Shown here: piece after piece, positions 11,132 through 23,566 of the stretch
Position numbering within the stretch: position 1 is the first letter of the stretch
How the letters are laid out: each line of letters begins with the position of its first letter
Assembly (NCBI GenBank): GCA_039619475.1
Contig: CM077116.1
Location: 177,411,863-177,475,862, forward strand
Direction of reading: 5' to 3'
Origin: Icerya purchasi
Taxonomy: Eukaryota > Arthropoda > Insecta > Hemiptera > Monophlebidae
DNA: 64,000 nt
Made by a program: the position numbers and the translations under genes
Notes under the pieces: generated by a model
Database searches by the model: none
What the model was told of the DNA's origin: nothing
The model's input: only the letters and a program-made list of their open reading frames with translations

Positions 11132-12725
11132 CTTTTTTTTTTTTTTTTTTTTTTGGCTTGGTTTATCTTTTAACCTTTTAGCCAGTTTATATGTTAAACA
11201 TGTAATATAATATTCAAGTCTTAAATTTCAATATTGCATTTTTTGAGGTATTAAAGTTGTTTACATGCCTGACCTAGTGGATTTGTGAGTATGGTTACTG
11301 TGTTTATCGGTAACGTGTGATATACTTGAGTTAATCTATTTGTAAGTTCTTCTCGTTGTTTTTGGAACTGAACACATTGCCATAGGAGATGGTTAATATT
11401 TTCTTCATAGTCTTTATTACAGTACTGACATTTATCCGATTCGATAATGTTCAATTTTTTTAAACGATCTGCTGTTCTGGTATGCCCTGTTCTAAGCCGG
11501 ATGATTTGCTTTATGTAGTTGCTAGGTAGGTTCTCGTTCACTTGAAGGTACCATGGGTTCTTAATCTGTTGCTCTTTTTGTATATTGAAATAATATTTTC
11601 CACTGTTCATGCTATTCTGTTCAAAATTAATTTTTTGTTTATTTGTTACTATATTTTTAACGGTATGTACGTAATCTGTCCAGTGATATTTAATTTGTTC
11701 ACATTTCCGATTTTCGGTAACTTTTTTTGTTAAGTTATCCACGAATTCATTCCCTTTTATTCCGCTATGTCCTGGTATCCACTTTAGCACTACGTGATTA
11801 TTGTATTTTACTTTTGCAGATTCTATTTTCCTTTTTATTTTCCAAACGATATTGTTGTCAGGTGTGTCATTTATAATTTTATATAATGCGCTCAGTGAAT
11901 CGGTTAATATCAGAAAATTATGATTTCTATTTTCGGTGTTTACGAATTTGTCGATTGCTTGATAGAGCGCGTATAATTCAGTTGTACATGACGAATTTGT
12001 CATGGGGATTCGGAACGTTCGATATTTGTTTGTAGTTTTATTGTATATTGCGCAGGAACAAACTCTTTTTTCTATATTTAAAGACCCATCAGTATAAATC
12101 TGTTCATAAAGACGATATTTCTTTTCCACTATGTCTTGTAATATTTTTTCATTATATTCCTGGTAAACTTTTTCAAATTCATTTGTTATATCTATATGGA
12201 TATTTTCTAGCATATTGAAATAGTCTATGTCCTTATACTTTGATTTCGATTCTTCGAATGGTTCGATATCCTTTAGGCGCTGTCTACTATCGACTAAAGC
12301 AGGTATACTTTTATTAGTCCAGTAATTATTATTGTTAATAAGTTCGGTTAATATTAGTAACCTATTGTTAAGGGGGTGACCTGGATTTGATTTGATTTTT
12401 AACATGTATTTATCTGCTATGTATTGTGTTCTTAAATCAGTCGTAATCTCTGCGGTTTCGTAATGTAGCACATGAATGTGGGTTGTTTTAAATGCGCCTG
12501 TTATTAACCTGAGTGCTTTATTTTGTACTGCTTGTATATTCTTTTTTCGATTTTTGCTGGCGGTGGTTATTGTTATTGCTGCGTAATCTATGTGCGGTCT
12601 TATTAATGATTTATATATCATTGTATTAGTCTTTGGATGGCAGCCCCATTTGACTCCATTTAGTACCCGCAATATATTAAGTCCATTTTCGCATTTTGTT
12701 TGTTAATAATACTTTGCCACGTTAG
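11132..12725 (-). mobile_element. 5'-truncated RNase H-bearing non-LTR retrotransposon
   Basis: The element runs on the minus strand and ends in a poly(A) tail (T-run 11132-11154 on the plus strand). It keeps the end of the reverse transcriptase, an RNase H domain and a C-terminal CCHC-like knuckle. The reverse transcriptase homology continues upstream of 12672 in shifted frames to about 12725, then stops, as expected for 5' truncation. Confidence 0.8.
11251..12672 (-). pseudogene. LINE ORF2 fragment: RT thumb, RNase H, zinc knuckle
   Basis: About 473 codons are open. The frame opens with KWGCHPKT and IYKSLIRPHIDYAAI, the typical end of I/R1-type reverse transcriptase. RNase H follows: IYTDGSLN (first catalytic Asp), SCTTELYALYQAI (Glu), LILTDSLSAL (Asp) and WIPGHSGIKGNEFVD (His and last Asp). 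All four catalytic positions are kept. The C-terminus has CQYCNKDYEENINHLLWQC, a C-x2-C-x8-H-x4-C motif. The long intact frame implies a fairly recent insertion, but the lack of the endonuclease and RT active site makes it inactive. RNase H placement suggests the I or related clade. Confidence 0.85.
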
Positions 12726-12729
12726 AGGA

Positions 12730-15090
12730 TAGTTCTTCTATAATATTTACGGAAGAAAACATTTCAATTGGCCTGATTACTCTTAAAAAAAAAAATTAAT
12801 TTACCGTTTCCGCAGCAATTTCTATTACAACTTCGGTTATACATTTTATACCAATATATGTATATAAATATATGTATGTGCGTGTGTATGCATATGTATA
12901 TATGTACATGTATGTACGTAAATATTACATACAAACCAAACAAGGAAAGCCAGAGATGACGATTTTGTACAAGGGCCAAAAGATCATACACTAAACGCAA
13001 TAGCCCGCTAAATAGTTTTATTCGAAAGATAACACTTCAGAATACTTCGATCTATAAAATTGCTTTTGAGATATAGCCGGTTTAAAATTTTGGACCAGAA
13101 GAAAATGAAGCTTATCAGTGCAGTCAGGCATAAAATACACAACGGATGAATCTTTGCAATGTTCGATGCTTTGTTAAGCATTTTATTTCAATTTTAATGT
13201 TTAACTTTATAACAATCAGTCCTAAATCATCAAAGACAGCTCTTCTTATTGCTCGAATTGACTTTATCCAACTTATGAAATATTTGCCACGGCTCTGTTT
13301 CGATTTTTTTTTTTTTTTTGCTATCACACTACTTTCGATACACTACCGCTGCCGTGTCTGCTCTCTAAGTCTCTAGTTTCTGTGTCATTTTCAACTTTAC
13401 GACATTCATCACCAGCAAATTTTCTTCTTCCTGCTCGTTTCATTCGTGGAAGTTAGTTTTACTTGCGCCAATGCACTATTTACTTATTTCTTTCGGAACG
13501 CTGTAGTAAAAAGTGGATGAGAAAAGGGCAAAAGGCGTAAACGAAAAAGAAAGGCTCTTCGAAAAGATAACTTGACAAGCGATATAAAGGAGCCGTCCGT
13601 GTACGTGCATAAACCGCAAAATACAGTACGTACCGCTGAAGTACGAACGAAATGAGAGCAAACGTTACAAAACGCGATGTAGGCTGCTTTCTTTGTCTGT
13701 GCTAGTTTCAAGTCACCGGAAAGACCGGAAAAAAGTTCTCTCGGAAATAACTGCCATTCCCCGGTATGAAGCGCGAAGAAAATGCCATTGTTTTTCACCT
13801 TCGACGACTAACGCTACGGTTTCAGTGGACGCGATTTCTGACGGACGATCGTTCGAGAGATTCGTCGGAATAATCAGGTACATTTTGAATGTCCGCCGTA
13901 GTGGTTATTTAGAAGTAGATAGAATGGAAGTAAGCACTTTCCTGGCATTTAATGTATTTGATTGTTCGGGCGAACATGTCGCAGCAACATTGTTCGATCA
14001 CGTTCGTTCTAACTGCAGCTTTAGACACTACAATTAGTGTGATTGTAAATATTCGACATGTTAGTCAGCAGAGTCAAATACGTTGAATGTCACGATTAAC
14101 TCTGGTCACTTTCGGTGCAGCCGCTGGCACTTCGGAAAAAGTTTCAGATTATTTTGATTTTTCATGTCTATTCCGAATCCAAATAAAGAGGTAATGTTTC
14201 TTGTAGAATACGATAGGCGTCGAAAAATTAATAATAAGCGTTATTTTTACAATAAAAAATAGAAATCAACGTAACGACGTTTCTCAAATAGACTGAAAAA
14301 AAATCACAAAAATGAGAATACCAACCGTAAACTTCAATCTTATTAAGCGCATTCTAAGAGAATCGCATTTTACCAAAAAATTGTTCTGGAAAAGAGCCGA
14401 AAAATCGATAATAAAAAATATCGACCCCGAGATTTATTTCAAAGATTTAATAAAAATGCGCCAAAAAGTAAAAAATAATTGATCGATAAAAGATAATACA
14501 CTCGAAGAAGATATAGTTATTCCAGGCCCGTTCCCAGAATTTTGAAACGAGGAGGAGGTTTTGAAAATTTTTCTTCGCATGGTTTACTTTATAAATAACA
14601 GTACTTATTTCACTAATATTCATACTATTAATAATTTCCATCATTTTGATTTATATGTATTAATAATTTACATAAATGAATTACCCCCCCATATATGAAC
14701 ATTAATAAAAATTACACATATGTTATTAATTATAATCGTAATGAAAAAGTTTTTCCTTAAGATATTAATGAAGTACCTAAAAATGTGCAGCATATTTCTT
14801 TTCTTTTTTCTTTTAAAAGTAGGTAAGAACACCCTAAAAAATCATCGATATTTAATTTAAATTTTTGATTTTTTGCAAATTTTTATGTATTTATAATAAC
14901 TATTTCAGTTCTCATTGCGGGGATGAGTCAATTCCCAAACCTCCCTCCGCCCGTGGACACGACCTCGAGTTATTTCCAAACAACATTAATACTTATATTA
15001 GAGTTTCGGTACACCAAATCAAATTGAAACATTGAAAAATGCATTAAATAATCATAATGCTTTCGGTAATTTTTTTATGTATTATACTTA
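12730..15090. other. Spacer; one GC-richer stretch of unknown nature
   Basis: Mostly AT-rich. The part from about 13440 to 14040 is less AT-rich and contains a 114-codon plus-strand frame (13693-14037) and overlapping minus-strand frames. None shows a recognisable motif. It could be an exon, a regulatory block or old repeat; the sequence alone does not decide. Confidence 0.4.
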
Positions 15091-15099
15091 ATAGAACCT

Positions 15100-16460
15100 T
15101 ATCCTATCGGGAGCATATCAGTTATCTGTGTACGTCCGCTTTCAAAAGTCTCAATATACTAAAAGCTTTTTCGCCCCGTAAATTGCTCCTTATATTTTAC
15201 TTATGTTATGTAGATCAATAATCCTTTCCAAATTTGACTACGGCGCATTCCTTTACGCTAATGCTCCCAAACAATTTCTTCGTAAACTTGATCGCATCCA
15301 AAACTCATGTCTTCGTCACTGTATCGGAGTACTTATCTCCGGATTCCAGCCGTTTTAGCAGAGACTGGATTTCTTCCTTTTTTCATTCGAAGACTCTTAT
15401 TAGGTGAAAGATTTCTGATTAAACGCCTCCCTATTACTAGTTTGTAAACTCCTATGTTCCTATCAATTTATTTCCGATAATTGACACTTCTCTCCTCGCA
15501 AAATTCCTATATTATCCTCGATCTCTTCTCGGCTTATGCTCTTTTTACCTTTTGTCCTCCCTTTCACACTTATAATTTCATTGAATTCGAGCATTCTCCG
15601 AAGTTATTTCCTTCCTATACAATTATCTACACGGACGGTTCAAAGTCTGATGTTGGCGTTGGGGCTGCGTTCATTATCACCTCGCTTACCTATTCCGAAT
15701 CCTTTCGATTGCCCTCCTTTTGTTCTATTTTTCTTGCCGAATCCATGGCTATCCTGCAGGCAGACCTTTTTATATCCTCGACAAATAACATCTCTAGATT
15801 CCTTCTATCCTCGGACTCGGAAAAGTGTTTTATTGGCCATCTCCTCTCGTTTTCCTACTCATGTCACTGATCCCATTATTCTCCAAATTTGCTTCATAAT
15901 TTCTAATTTATTTGCGGCGACCAATGGTCTATTCATTAGTAGATTTCCTACTCAAACTCTCTACCGTCTCTCTAATCGTTCCCACCACGATTTCTGGACC
16001 GGATTCTATCCTTCATTCTTCACCAATCTTCGATCTTTTTATACCTTTCTGTACAGCCCTTTCCTTCCTCTCTCCTTGGTTTAATCCTTTCCCCTACCTT
16101 AGCCGTTCGATTATTTCCGGTTCAATCATAGTTTGCTTCCGGCTTCCCTTTTCCGTTTTTCTGTTGTTCAATCTCCTTTATGTGACCCCCCAGAGCTCAA
16201 TTATACCTGCTTTGCGAATCACGTCTTGTTCGAATGCCCCTTTATTTCCTCTGAACGTGCTACTCTGTATTCTAATCTTCTGCGCCTTGGCCTACCTACT
16301 CCTTACAGTGTTCACTCCATTCTTGCATTCCCCTCTCTCAATATAGTTCCTTTGTTGGCTTTGTGTATCTCCTCAATTTATAATCTTTTCCTTATATAAT
16401 GTACAACTCTTTGCTTTGAGTAAGTTCCACTGTTAGCGTGCCCAAAAACAAAAAAAAAAA
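15100..16460 (+). pseudogene. Decayed RNase H-bearing LINE, 5'-truncated
   Basis: The plus strand encodes ISYLCTSAFKSLNIL and, at 15217-15328, FDYGAFLYANAP then KLDRIQNSCLRHCIG, typical of the RT thumb. Next comes IIYTDGSKSDVGVGAAFI and IFLAESMAILQADLF ... LLSSDSEKC, which are RNase H motifs with Asp, Glu and Asp. In another frame near 16200 is YTCFANHVLFEC, resembling the C-terminal Cys-His motif. An A-run at about 16450-16460 is the probable tail. Several frameshifts and stops make it a pseudogene. It differs from the element at 11132-12725 and faces the other way. Confidence 0.7.
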
Positions 16461-16469
16461 TAAAGCAAT

Positions 16470-18500
16470 TTTTTTATAGAGAAAACGAGTTATTGTGTTT
16501 TTATACTCGTTTAATGTGGATTTTAATTGTTGTAATTTGAGTCTGACGCCGACTTCAATAAGTATTAATGTTTGGTTTCAGAATAACCATAATATCCCCT
16601 TTTTTTATCCGATTATTATTTTTTATTCATTAAATTTTTAGATTAAGTCTCCGAGTCAATATTTTTATTTTCGAAACGATTTTGTTTTATAATTTTTTGA
16701 GTAATGATAGGACAACCTAAACTGCTACTCTATTTTCTGTACTATATGAGAAAGCTCGATATTGCGAGTAATGTTGCACCAATAATGAGCTTGCAAATCG
16801 AGTTTTGAAAGTTGTAAATTCACACTGCATTATTTGAATTCGTATAAAATTTGAAACAGCCGGAAATAATTTAAGTCGGCGTTTCGTTCGGATGAAGAAC
16901 CTAGTTCAACCGCTACCGCAAATTGCAAATATACAAAAAATTTCATTTTTCGATTAATGTCCATAGTTGACATGAAAAAAAAACCAGAAGAAAAGTACTT
17001 CAAGTTAGTCGCATTTGTCTGCTTTTAATTTTAACATTTTCACGGTTCGTATTAAAATTTTTTTGAATCCATATTTTTCCTATATTCTAATGAAAACTTT
17101 TTCGGTTAATTTCTGTCCGGTTATATCAATCAAAAATATGAGCGGTATTCGTCGGTACTCGTAGTAGAGCACTCGTACGGTACCACACTGTTCGGTACAC
17201 TTTCGAATGAACAAAGATTCGTTAAAATGACCTAAACAATCACACGTCCGCGTGAACGAAGTAAATAAAGAAAGAAACAGGAACAACATACCCAGCAAAC
17301 ATATATTACCTCTTATTTTTTGGAGTTTGTTAAAAGAACAAAGGTAGAGAGTAATATATTGCACTGAAATTGAATTTCAACTAAGTAACAAAATAGTAGT
17401 TCAAAATTTTTTTCTCCAGCATCGTTTGAAACTGTACTGCAGCGACTGTCTTGAAGCGTTCACAATGGTATATTTTAAAGGGAATTTCGACAGTTATGTT
17501 ACGCAAAAGGCAGATGGAATTTAATATCGTAATTTTCTGAATTCAATTGCAATTCCATTTCGAGCCACCAGCACCTGGAATGCGCGTGATAATCTGTAGT
17601 TGAAACGACGCTCTTCCTAAGTTCTGCCCTCAAATATGGTTTCAGTGTGACTCGTTCGCAGGATAGGCCTTATCAGCTCAAAACAAAATTAACGGAACTA
17701 AAGCAAGGCAGAATATTTTTATTTGTCAGTATATTTAAAATATTTCGAAATTTAAAGCCTCTGACAAAGTACAAGCGCTAACTTTTCAACAGTTACTTTG
17801 TAATTTTCATCAGATATCTTGCAAATAGTAGAGAAAAGTATTCTTTATATAAATGATTAACATGTTTGGTACATCTGATTCAAATACGTTTTCCGACTAT
17901 ACATCCAAGGAAGTTGGGAAGTTTCACTACTTTTTTGTAAAAATTAATCGAGCGTTAGTTTTCCATTTATCCGTTGTATCATGTTTTACACGGAATGTAT
18001 TCCGCATTATCATCCGCATAATGGAGAAAATACTGACCTAACTTTAACTTACCTGAATTCTTAGAGCCAATTTTTTCATTTGCGGAGATACGTACATAAA
18101 AGAGTTTTACTGTTGTAATGTATTTTTTTTTTTTTTTTTTTTTTTTGGATTCCGACAACCCAACGGCTGTAATGTCTTTAATCATTTTCAGTACTATTTT
18201 AGTCTTCAATATAGAACCTTTTAATTTCACCGGTTTTTATTACTTCGAAACATGTTGCTTTCTAATTGTGGGTTTTTTAAAACATATTTCCGTAATACTC
18301 TGTTTAAAATTATCGTTCCCATTAAAGATTCGCCGCAACTACAACAGTCACGCATCTTTATAGCGGTTTTAGTTCAGTTAATGCGACTAACCGTCAGTTT
18401 CGAATTGTCTCCTAATTTCAACCATTTAGTAGCCAGTACAGATTCGAAGTCGCTCTTTGTGACAGTTTTCTTTGACAGCAGCTGTTCACGAAAATGAAGG
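16470..18500. other. AT-rich spacer, no gene seen
   Basis: No coding frame with recognisable motifs. A T-run at about 18122-18146 could be the tail of an old minus-strand retroposon, but no body was recognised beside it. Confidence 0.45.
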
Positions 18501-18508
18501 GATACAGT

Positions 18509-19352
18509 TTAGCTATCCGTGTTGATGATAAACATGTAAATATAACGCACTGCGTTGCATATGAACTAGTACACACTATGTCAGAATAGAAAACAATACA
18601 TTCAAACTCCTCGCGGTGAACGTTATCTGGGGAGAACATAATTTTGTTTTTCAGTGTCCTGGCCGTCGGAAAGTTACATCGGATTAGATTACTTATTTTT
18701 CAACGGTAGACTATCCCCTTCACAATGAACAGTGGCGGATCTACAGGGCCCCCCATCCCACCCAGATAACCAAAGCTTCTATGAAAAAATTTGTTATAAC
18801 AGAAACACTTAATTTATACTATAGAAGATTTGTATGAATTTTACCTACGGATTTTACTAATTAATATTTAATACTATTTTCTAGTAAAACTATTAATGTT
18901 CCTTTTTTATTCTATTTTAAATGTCGTCGATCTTTTGCTGTTTTTATTTATTTTTAATTTTTATTTTGTAATTTTAATTAAAAATAGTAGTTCAATGAGA
19001 AATATATATATATATATTTAAACTTGCTCACGAACAAAGAGAATTCGGATTACTAACAAAAATAAAAAAAAAGAAGTAAAGTGTCTAATAAAAATACTAT
19101 CTTTCTTACTATTTCTAAACTACCATATTTAAGGTATAAAATTTTATAATTTCGTTTTATTTTTCACCCCTAAATATAAGACAAAAGTTAAATTAAAAAT
19201 TCTAATAAGTACGTATTTTTAAAACATTTTTATGAATTTCTATAATTTGATTTTCTTTATGAAACAAGGGGGATATTTCTCAAATCTACTCGGTACCGTA
19301 GAAGATTTTACGTAATTATATAATCCAAAATGTTTTTCTGTATTCGCCCCTG
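18509..19352 (+). mobile_element. Repeat unit: 220-bp flank plus hAT-like element, copy 1
   Basis: From 18730 the sequence starts CAGTGGCGGATCTACAGG, and at 19352 it ends in TTCGCCCCTG. These match hAT-type termini (the other copy ends CTGGATCCGCCCCTG). The 18509-19197 part is nearly identical to 29285-29974, including about 220 bp to the left of the hAT terminus. There is no transposase frame inside, so it is non-autonomous. The flanking bases (ACAATGAA left, CAATAAAT right) do not give a clean 8-bp duplication. Confidence 0.65.
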
Positions 19353-19359
19353 CAATAAA

Positions 19360-20027
19360 TGACGTGAAATCCGTATCATTTAAAATGAACTAACCGCTAA
19401 TTGCGAACTAACCCGCAATAGAAAGTAACCGAACAAAAACCACCAAAGTAATATAGATGTTTAGTCTCTCCTCAATGGTTAATTATTTGTTTCCTACGCA
19501 GAAATAATAAGCGCTTCGACTGAATCAAGCGGAAAATTTTACAAGCTAGATTTATAAAAATTTGCAGTTTCCATTCGGGATCACACGCCATTCGCGAATG
19601 GGAGAAAAAAGTCGGGAGTATTTTAAGTGAAAAATGTTGGTGGAAAAAATGCAACGGAGGAGATAAATGGAATTTTCGTTATAAATTACTTTATTTCGGT
19701 GAAAAATAGCGACGGGAATCGCCAGCGATCTTAGTGCTGTGGAAATTTCAATAAATTCCAAATTACTGGATGAAAGACGCTTTTAGCACGGAATACTGAG
19801 AGGAATCCGTCGACGTTGAAAGAGCTACACCGCCGTCGATTCGGCAACGCGCTTCCCCGTCTTCTTCATTAAGTTATCTCTTAATTGTTAAATGACGTTG
19901 CTATCCTAAATTTATTACACCATCTCGAGCAGGAACTGATAAAAACGAGCCGATAGCGAACTCGACAACGAATTTCGAGCTCCCGCAAATTATTAAGAGA
20001 GACGTAGAATTCAGAAATAATAATAAC

Positions 20028-20058
<31 letters not shown>

Positions 20059-21860
20059 TTTTATACGTCAGAAAGAATCGGATAGCTTCTTTTTTTTTTG
20101 TTAAAATTTGTTCAAAAATGTAAAAATGGTGTTACGAATATCGCCAGAATTTTTAAAACACAAACTCAAAAATTATCAATTTAAACATAAGTTGTTAATA
20201 AATTATTTCGCAACGTCTAAAATCGATACAAACTAAATCAAAAATAGAAAATTAAATTGTCATAAACTTGGATTAAATTTTAACAAAAAACAATTAATAA
20301 ACTCGAAAATATTCGATTTCTAATAACATAAACACATCAATAAACTTTCATTCGGAAACAGTTACATATCTGATTGCACGCATATTAAGAGTAAGTAAAA
20401 ACACCGCACTATGTAACTTTGTATTATTTTTAAATCAATCGAATTTCAATAATAGCTTTTTTTATTAATACATGGAATCTAAATTTATTTTAACGTTAAG
20501 AATGGAATTACGTAATTATTTATAACGCACTTAAATTTGATAGGATACATCATTGCAATATTAAATGTAACGAAAAATCACATAACTGCAATTTATTTCA
20601 TCTATAACTTTAATTAACACTCGACATCATTTTTCTTTAACTTCCACCATTAAACTATAATCTGTAATTAAAAATAATTTAAAAATCGAAGTATTCTTAG
20701 TACCTGTTAATGTTTTTGTTTACATCGCCGGTTACGTACTATAAACTTTAGTGAATTGCGACGGAAGTGTTAGATTTATACAGATCGATATCATATTGCG
20801 ATAAATATCTAAATTTTTATTTCTTTATCATTAACAATTTTAATATTGAACCTGCGTTAATTTAATTTGGCGTTATTTACCATAATATTCAAAAAATAAT
20901 TATTAATTTAATACACTTATTTAATTTTACTTTATTTAATTCCGTGTGCACACGATGCTTCATTGTCGAGGAACACAAGTATAAATTGTAAACATAGGCT
21001 ATAAAATTATGTTATATTAGTTTACAGTAATTAGCGTATAATGGTAGCCCACGTATACTCATTATTATTTTCGCGACTTACGCTATTTAAGCGCATCTGC
21101 GGTTTTATATAATTAAGATTTTCTATATATATATTCCATTGTACATATTCTAAAATATATTAATCGATTGATATTGATTGATTGATTGAAATACAGTATT
21201 AATGTATTTTTATATTTTAGTTTAAATCATGTAAAAAACGATCTCATTTTTACTTAATTTTTCAACTAAATTAAGTCCGAATTTTATTGTTTTGATAAAA
21301 CTGTCGAATAACATCGGCCTACATGGTGAAATTAATTTATTCTGTGTTTTCATGGCGACTGAAATAACAGCAGCATATGTTTCCCTCAAAACTTTTTGGA
21401 GGGGTAAATTACATTTTTTAATTAATTATAATTACCACATATAATGTTCAATACAGGCACATCCTCCAATTACGTTTTGGGTTTCCAGAAATTTTACGAT
21501 GAATTTATTAACGCTCACGGGACAATTTCAATACGAAATTAATAATCGTTTTATTTATTATACATTACTGTTAACAAAAAAGCCAGAAATATCACGAACA
21601 TTTATTTCATGTAATTTAGGAAATCGGTGCATTATTAGTGAATTGTTCGCCCAAAATCAGTAATGCGGCGATGAGAAAATCAAAACTCGTGAGTATGAAG
21701 TGTCAGTTTTTATAAAAAGTAAAATTATTTTGCGCGGTAACTGGTTTTGTATATCTGTACAGTATAGTTAATGAAGGTTTTTGTTAATTAAATTGCCGAG
21801 GTGCGTAATTCTGTGTTTTTATAAACGTCCACGCGTATAAACACCGAACGTCAATCAAAA
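19360..21860. other. AT-rich spacer with an AAT microsatellite
   Basis: An AAT-type microsatellite lies at 20015-20057. The stretch at about 19780-20000 is richer in GC than its surroundings but has no convincing frame. No other feature was recognised. Confidence 0.45.
20015..20057. repeat. (AAT)n microsatellite
   Basis: Around 14 tandem AAT units with one AAC interruption. Confidence 0.9.
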
Positions 21861-21863
21861 GTA

Positions 21864-23185
21864 CGAGGGTCCTTTAATAAGTAAACAGACAAATCACTAT
21901 AAAATTTTTAATTATTAATTTACTTACAATTTTTTTTTTTTTTACTTTTTGACATAATCCCCCTCTCTACACGAATATACTTGTCCTACCAGTCTACGCG
22001 ACTTTCTATTTCCTTGGCGAAGAATTCTTTAGGTTGAGGGCGAAACCACTTTAAGACATACTGCTTAACTTCGTTGTTTTCGAAAACGTGTCCACGCAAA
22101 GAGTTCTTGAGCAGCCTAAACAAATGGAAATCTGACGGGGCTCTAAGTCAGGGCTAGATAGAGGATATGGACGGACCTTTCACCTCATTTCCTCCGATAT
22201 AGTTTGCGTTGACAGGGCGCTGTGGGGGTGGCATTGTCCTGCTGAAGAATGACCCCTTTCGTGATACGTCCTGGCCGTTTACGCCGAATCACCGGTCGAA
22301 GTTGAGTTTTGAGCACTTCTGCATACGACTCTACGTTGAAAGTATCTCTATCGTCCGGATAACGACAAAGAACCGCGTCGTTCATAGCCCAAAACGCGGG
22401 TTCAAAAGCACTTTGTTCGCTGAGGGACGCGATTTGAATTTTTGCCCGCAGGCAACTCCGGATGCTTCCACACCATGATTTGTTTTTTCGTTTCAAGCTC
22501 GTTATGATGAACCCACGTTTCATCACCGGTGACTATACGTTCTAAAAAGGCCTCACCTTCAATATCGAACCGATTTTTGAGCTCCTTGCAAATTCTTAAC
22601 CGATTTTCTTTGTGTACCGTGGATAATATTTTGGGAATCCATCTAGCGCAGGTTTTTTGAAAATTCAAATGGTAGCGAATGATATTGTGAACAGTACCGG
22701 CACTCACACCGTACTGGAGTGATATTTCTTCGATTGTAACCCGCCTATCGGCTAAAATCATCTTCTCATTGTTTTTTATGAAGATACCGAATTTGTCACT
22801 TTAACTGGGTGTCCAATACGCGATTCCGTCGTTGTACTTTTTCGGCCGTTATTGAACTGATCCATCCACGAATAAAAACTTGGGCGATTCATACACGAAC
22901 TACCGTGTTGTTCGGTCGTTCTCCGATAAATTTCGCCGAGTTTAACTCCCCTTCTGTCACTGAAAAACGAACAGCATCGCGCTCTTCGTAGTGTGTACTT
23001 TCTTGGAGTGGCACCGGGCCACTTCGGAAACCACTGGCGAACAATCAACGACGCATAACGGTAAAACCACATTTTCAATACGTAGCCAACACTGCAACTA
23101 ACAAAACGAGCTATCGTGGAAGTCGCTACCACCTTCAGTTCCCCTTCCAAAGCGATTTGTCGGTTTACTTATTGAGGGACCCTCG
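21864..23185 (-). mobile_element. mariner-family transposon, full length with TIRs
   Basis: The left end reads CGAGGGTCCTTTAATAAGTA and the right end, reverse-complemented, CGAGGGTCCCTCAATAAGTA; homology continues to AAATC, giving terminal repeats of about 32 bp. TA dinucleotides flank both ends (21862-21863 and 23186-23187), the mariner target duplication. The 1322-bp length is standard for mariner. The transposase on the minus strand is broken by frameshifts. Confidence 0.9.
21960..23010 (-). pseudogene. Broken mariner transposase
   Basis: The minus-strand pieces, in order, are: an N-terminal helix-turn-helix part (PSFYSWMDQFNNGRKS near 22870, then VTIEEISLQYGVSAGTVHNI near 22720); the first catalytic motif in RIVTGDETWVHHNELETKKQ (near 22520); the second in GVILQQDNATP (near 22230); and a tail in shifted frames around 21990-22170 (DFHLFRLLKNSLRGHVFENN). 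At least three frame changes separate them. The Asp of GDETW and of QQDNA are present. The protein cannot be made in one piece. Confidence 0.85.
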
Positions 23186-23189
23186 TACG

Positions 23190-23566
23190 TGTTATTCGAA
23201 TCTATAATTAAATGCCTCGCGCGTAAACTCCTACAACCGAAAGTGGCCCTTTCGAGTCGACGTTTAAATCACCTCCGAAAATGATAGCAGTCAAACAGTG
23301 TTTCAGAAGAACCCCACCCCATTAATCAGAAAAAAATCACCTCGAAATCCAAAGCAGTTTTATGTTCTCTGATAAGGACTTGTTCTCGTACTTAATGTCC
23401 TCAAATGTACTGGTGCTTTGATAGCCGAATGAGGCAATGGCCCTTCTGTTTCAAGGCCCTATTCGCTTTTTCGGATAACGTATTTTTTCATTTTCTTCGA
23501 TTGCCTTCTAATGTGAAAATGTCCGATGTTTTTGATTGTCAGTTGTGGTTAACGTAAAGGAAGTGC
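23190..23566. other. Spacer between mariner and Jockey
   Basis: Nothing recognised. It separates the mariner right end from the 3' tail of the Jockey element. Confidence 0.4.

Noticed and set aside
13693..14037. 114-codon plus-strand frame
   Set aside because: No motif, and overlapping frames occur on the other strand; not supported as a gene.
15536..16346. 182- and 144-codon frames
   Set aside because: Out-of-frame shadows of the decayed LINE; the real motifs switch frames across this stretch.
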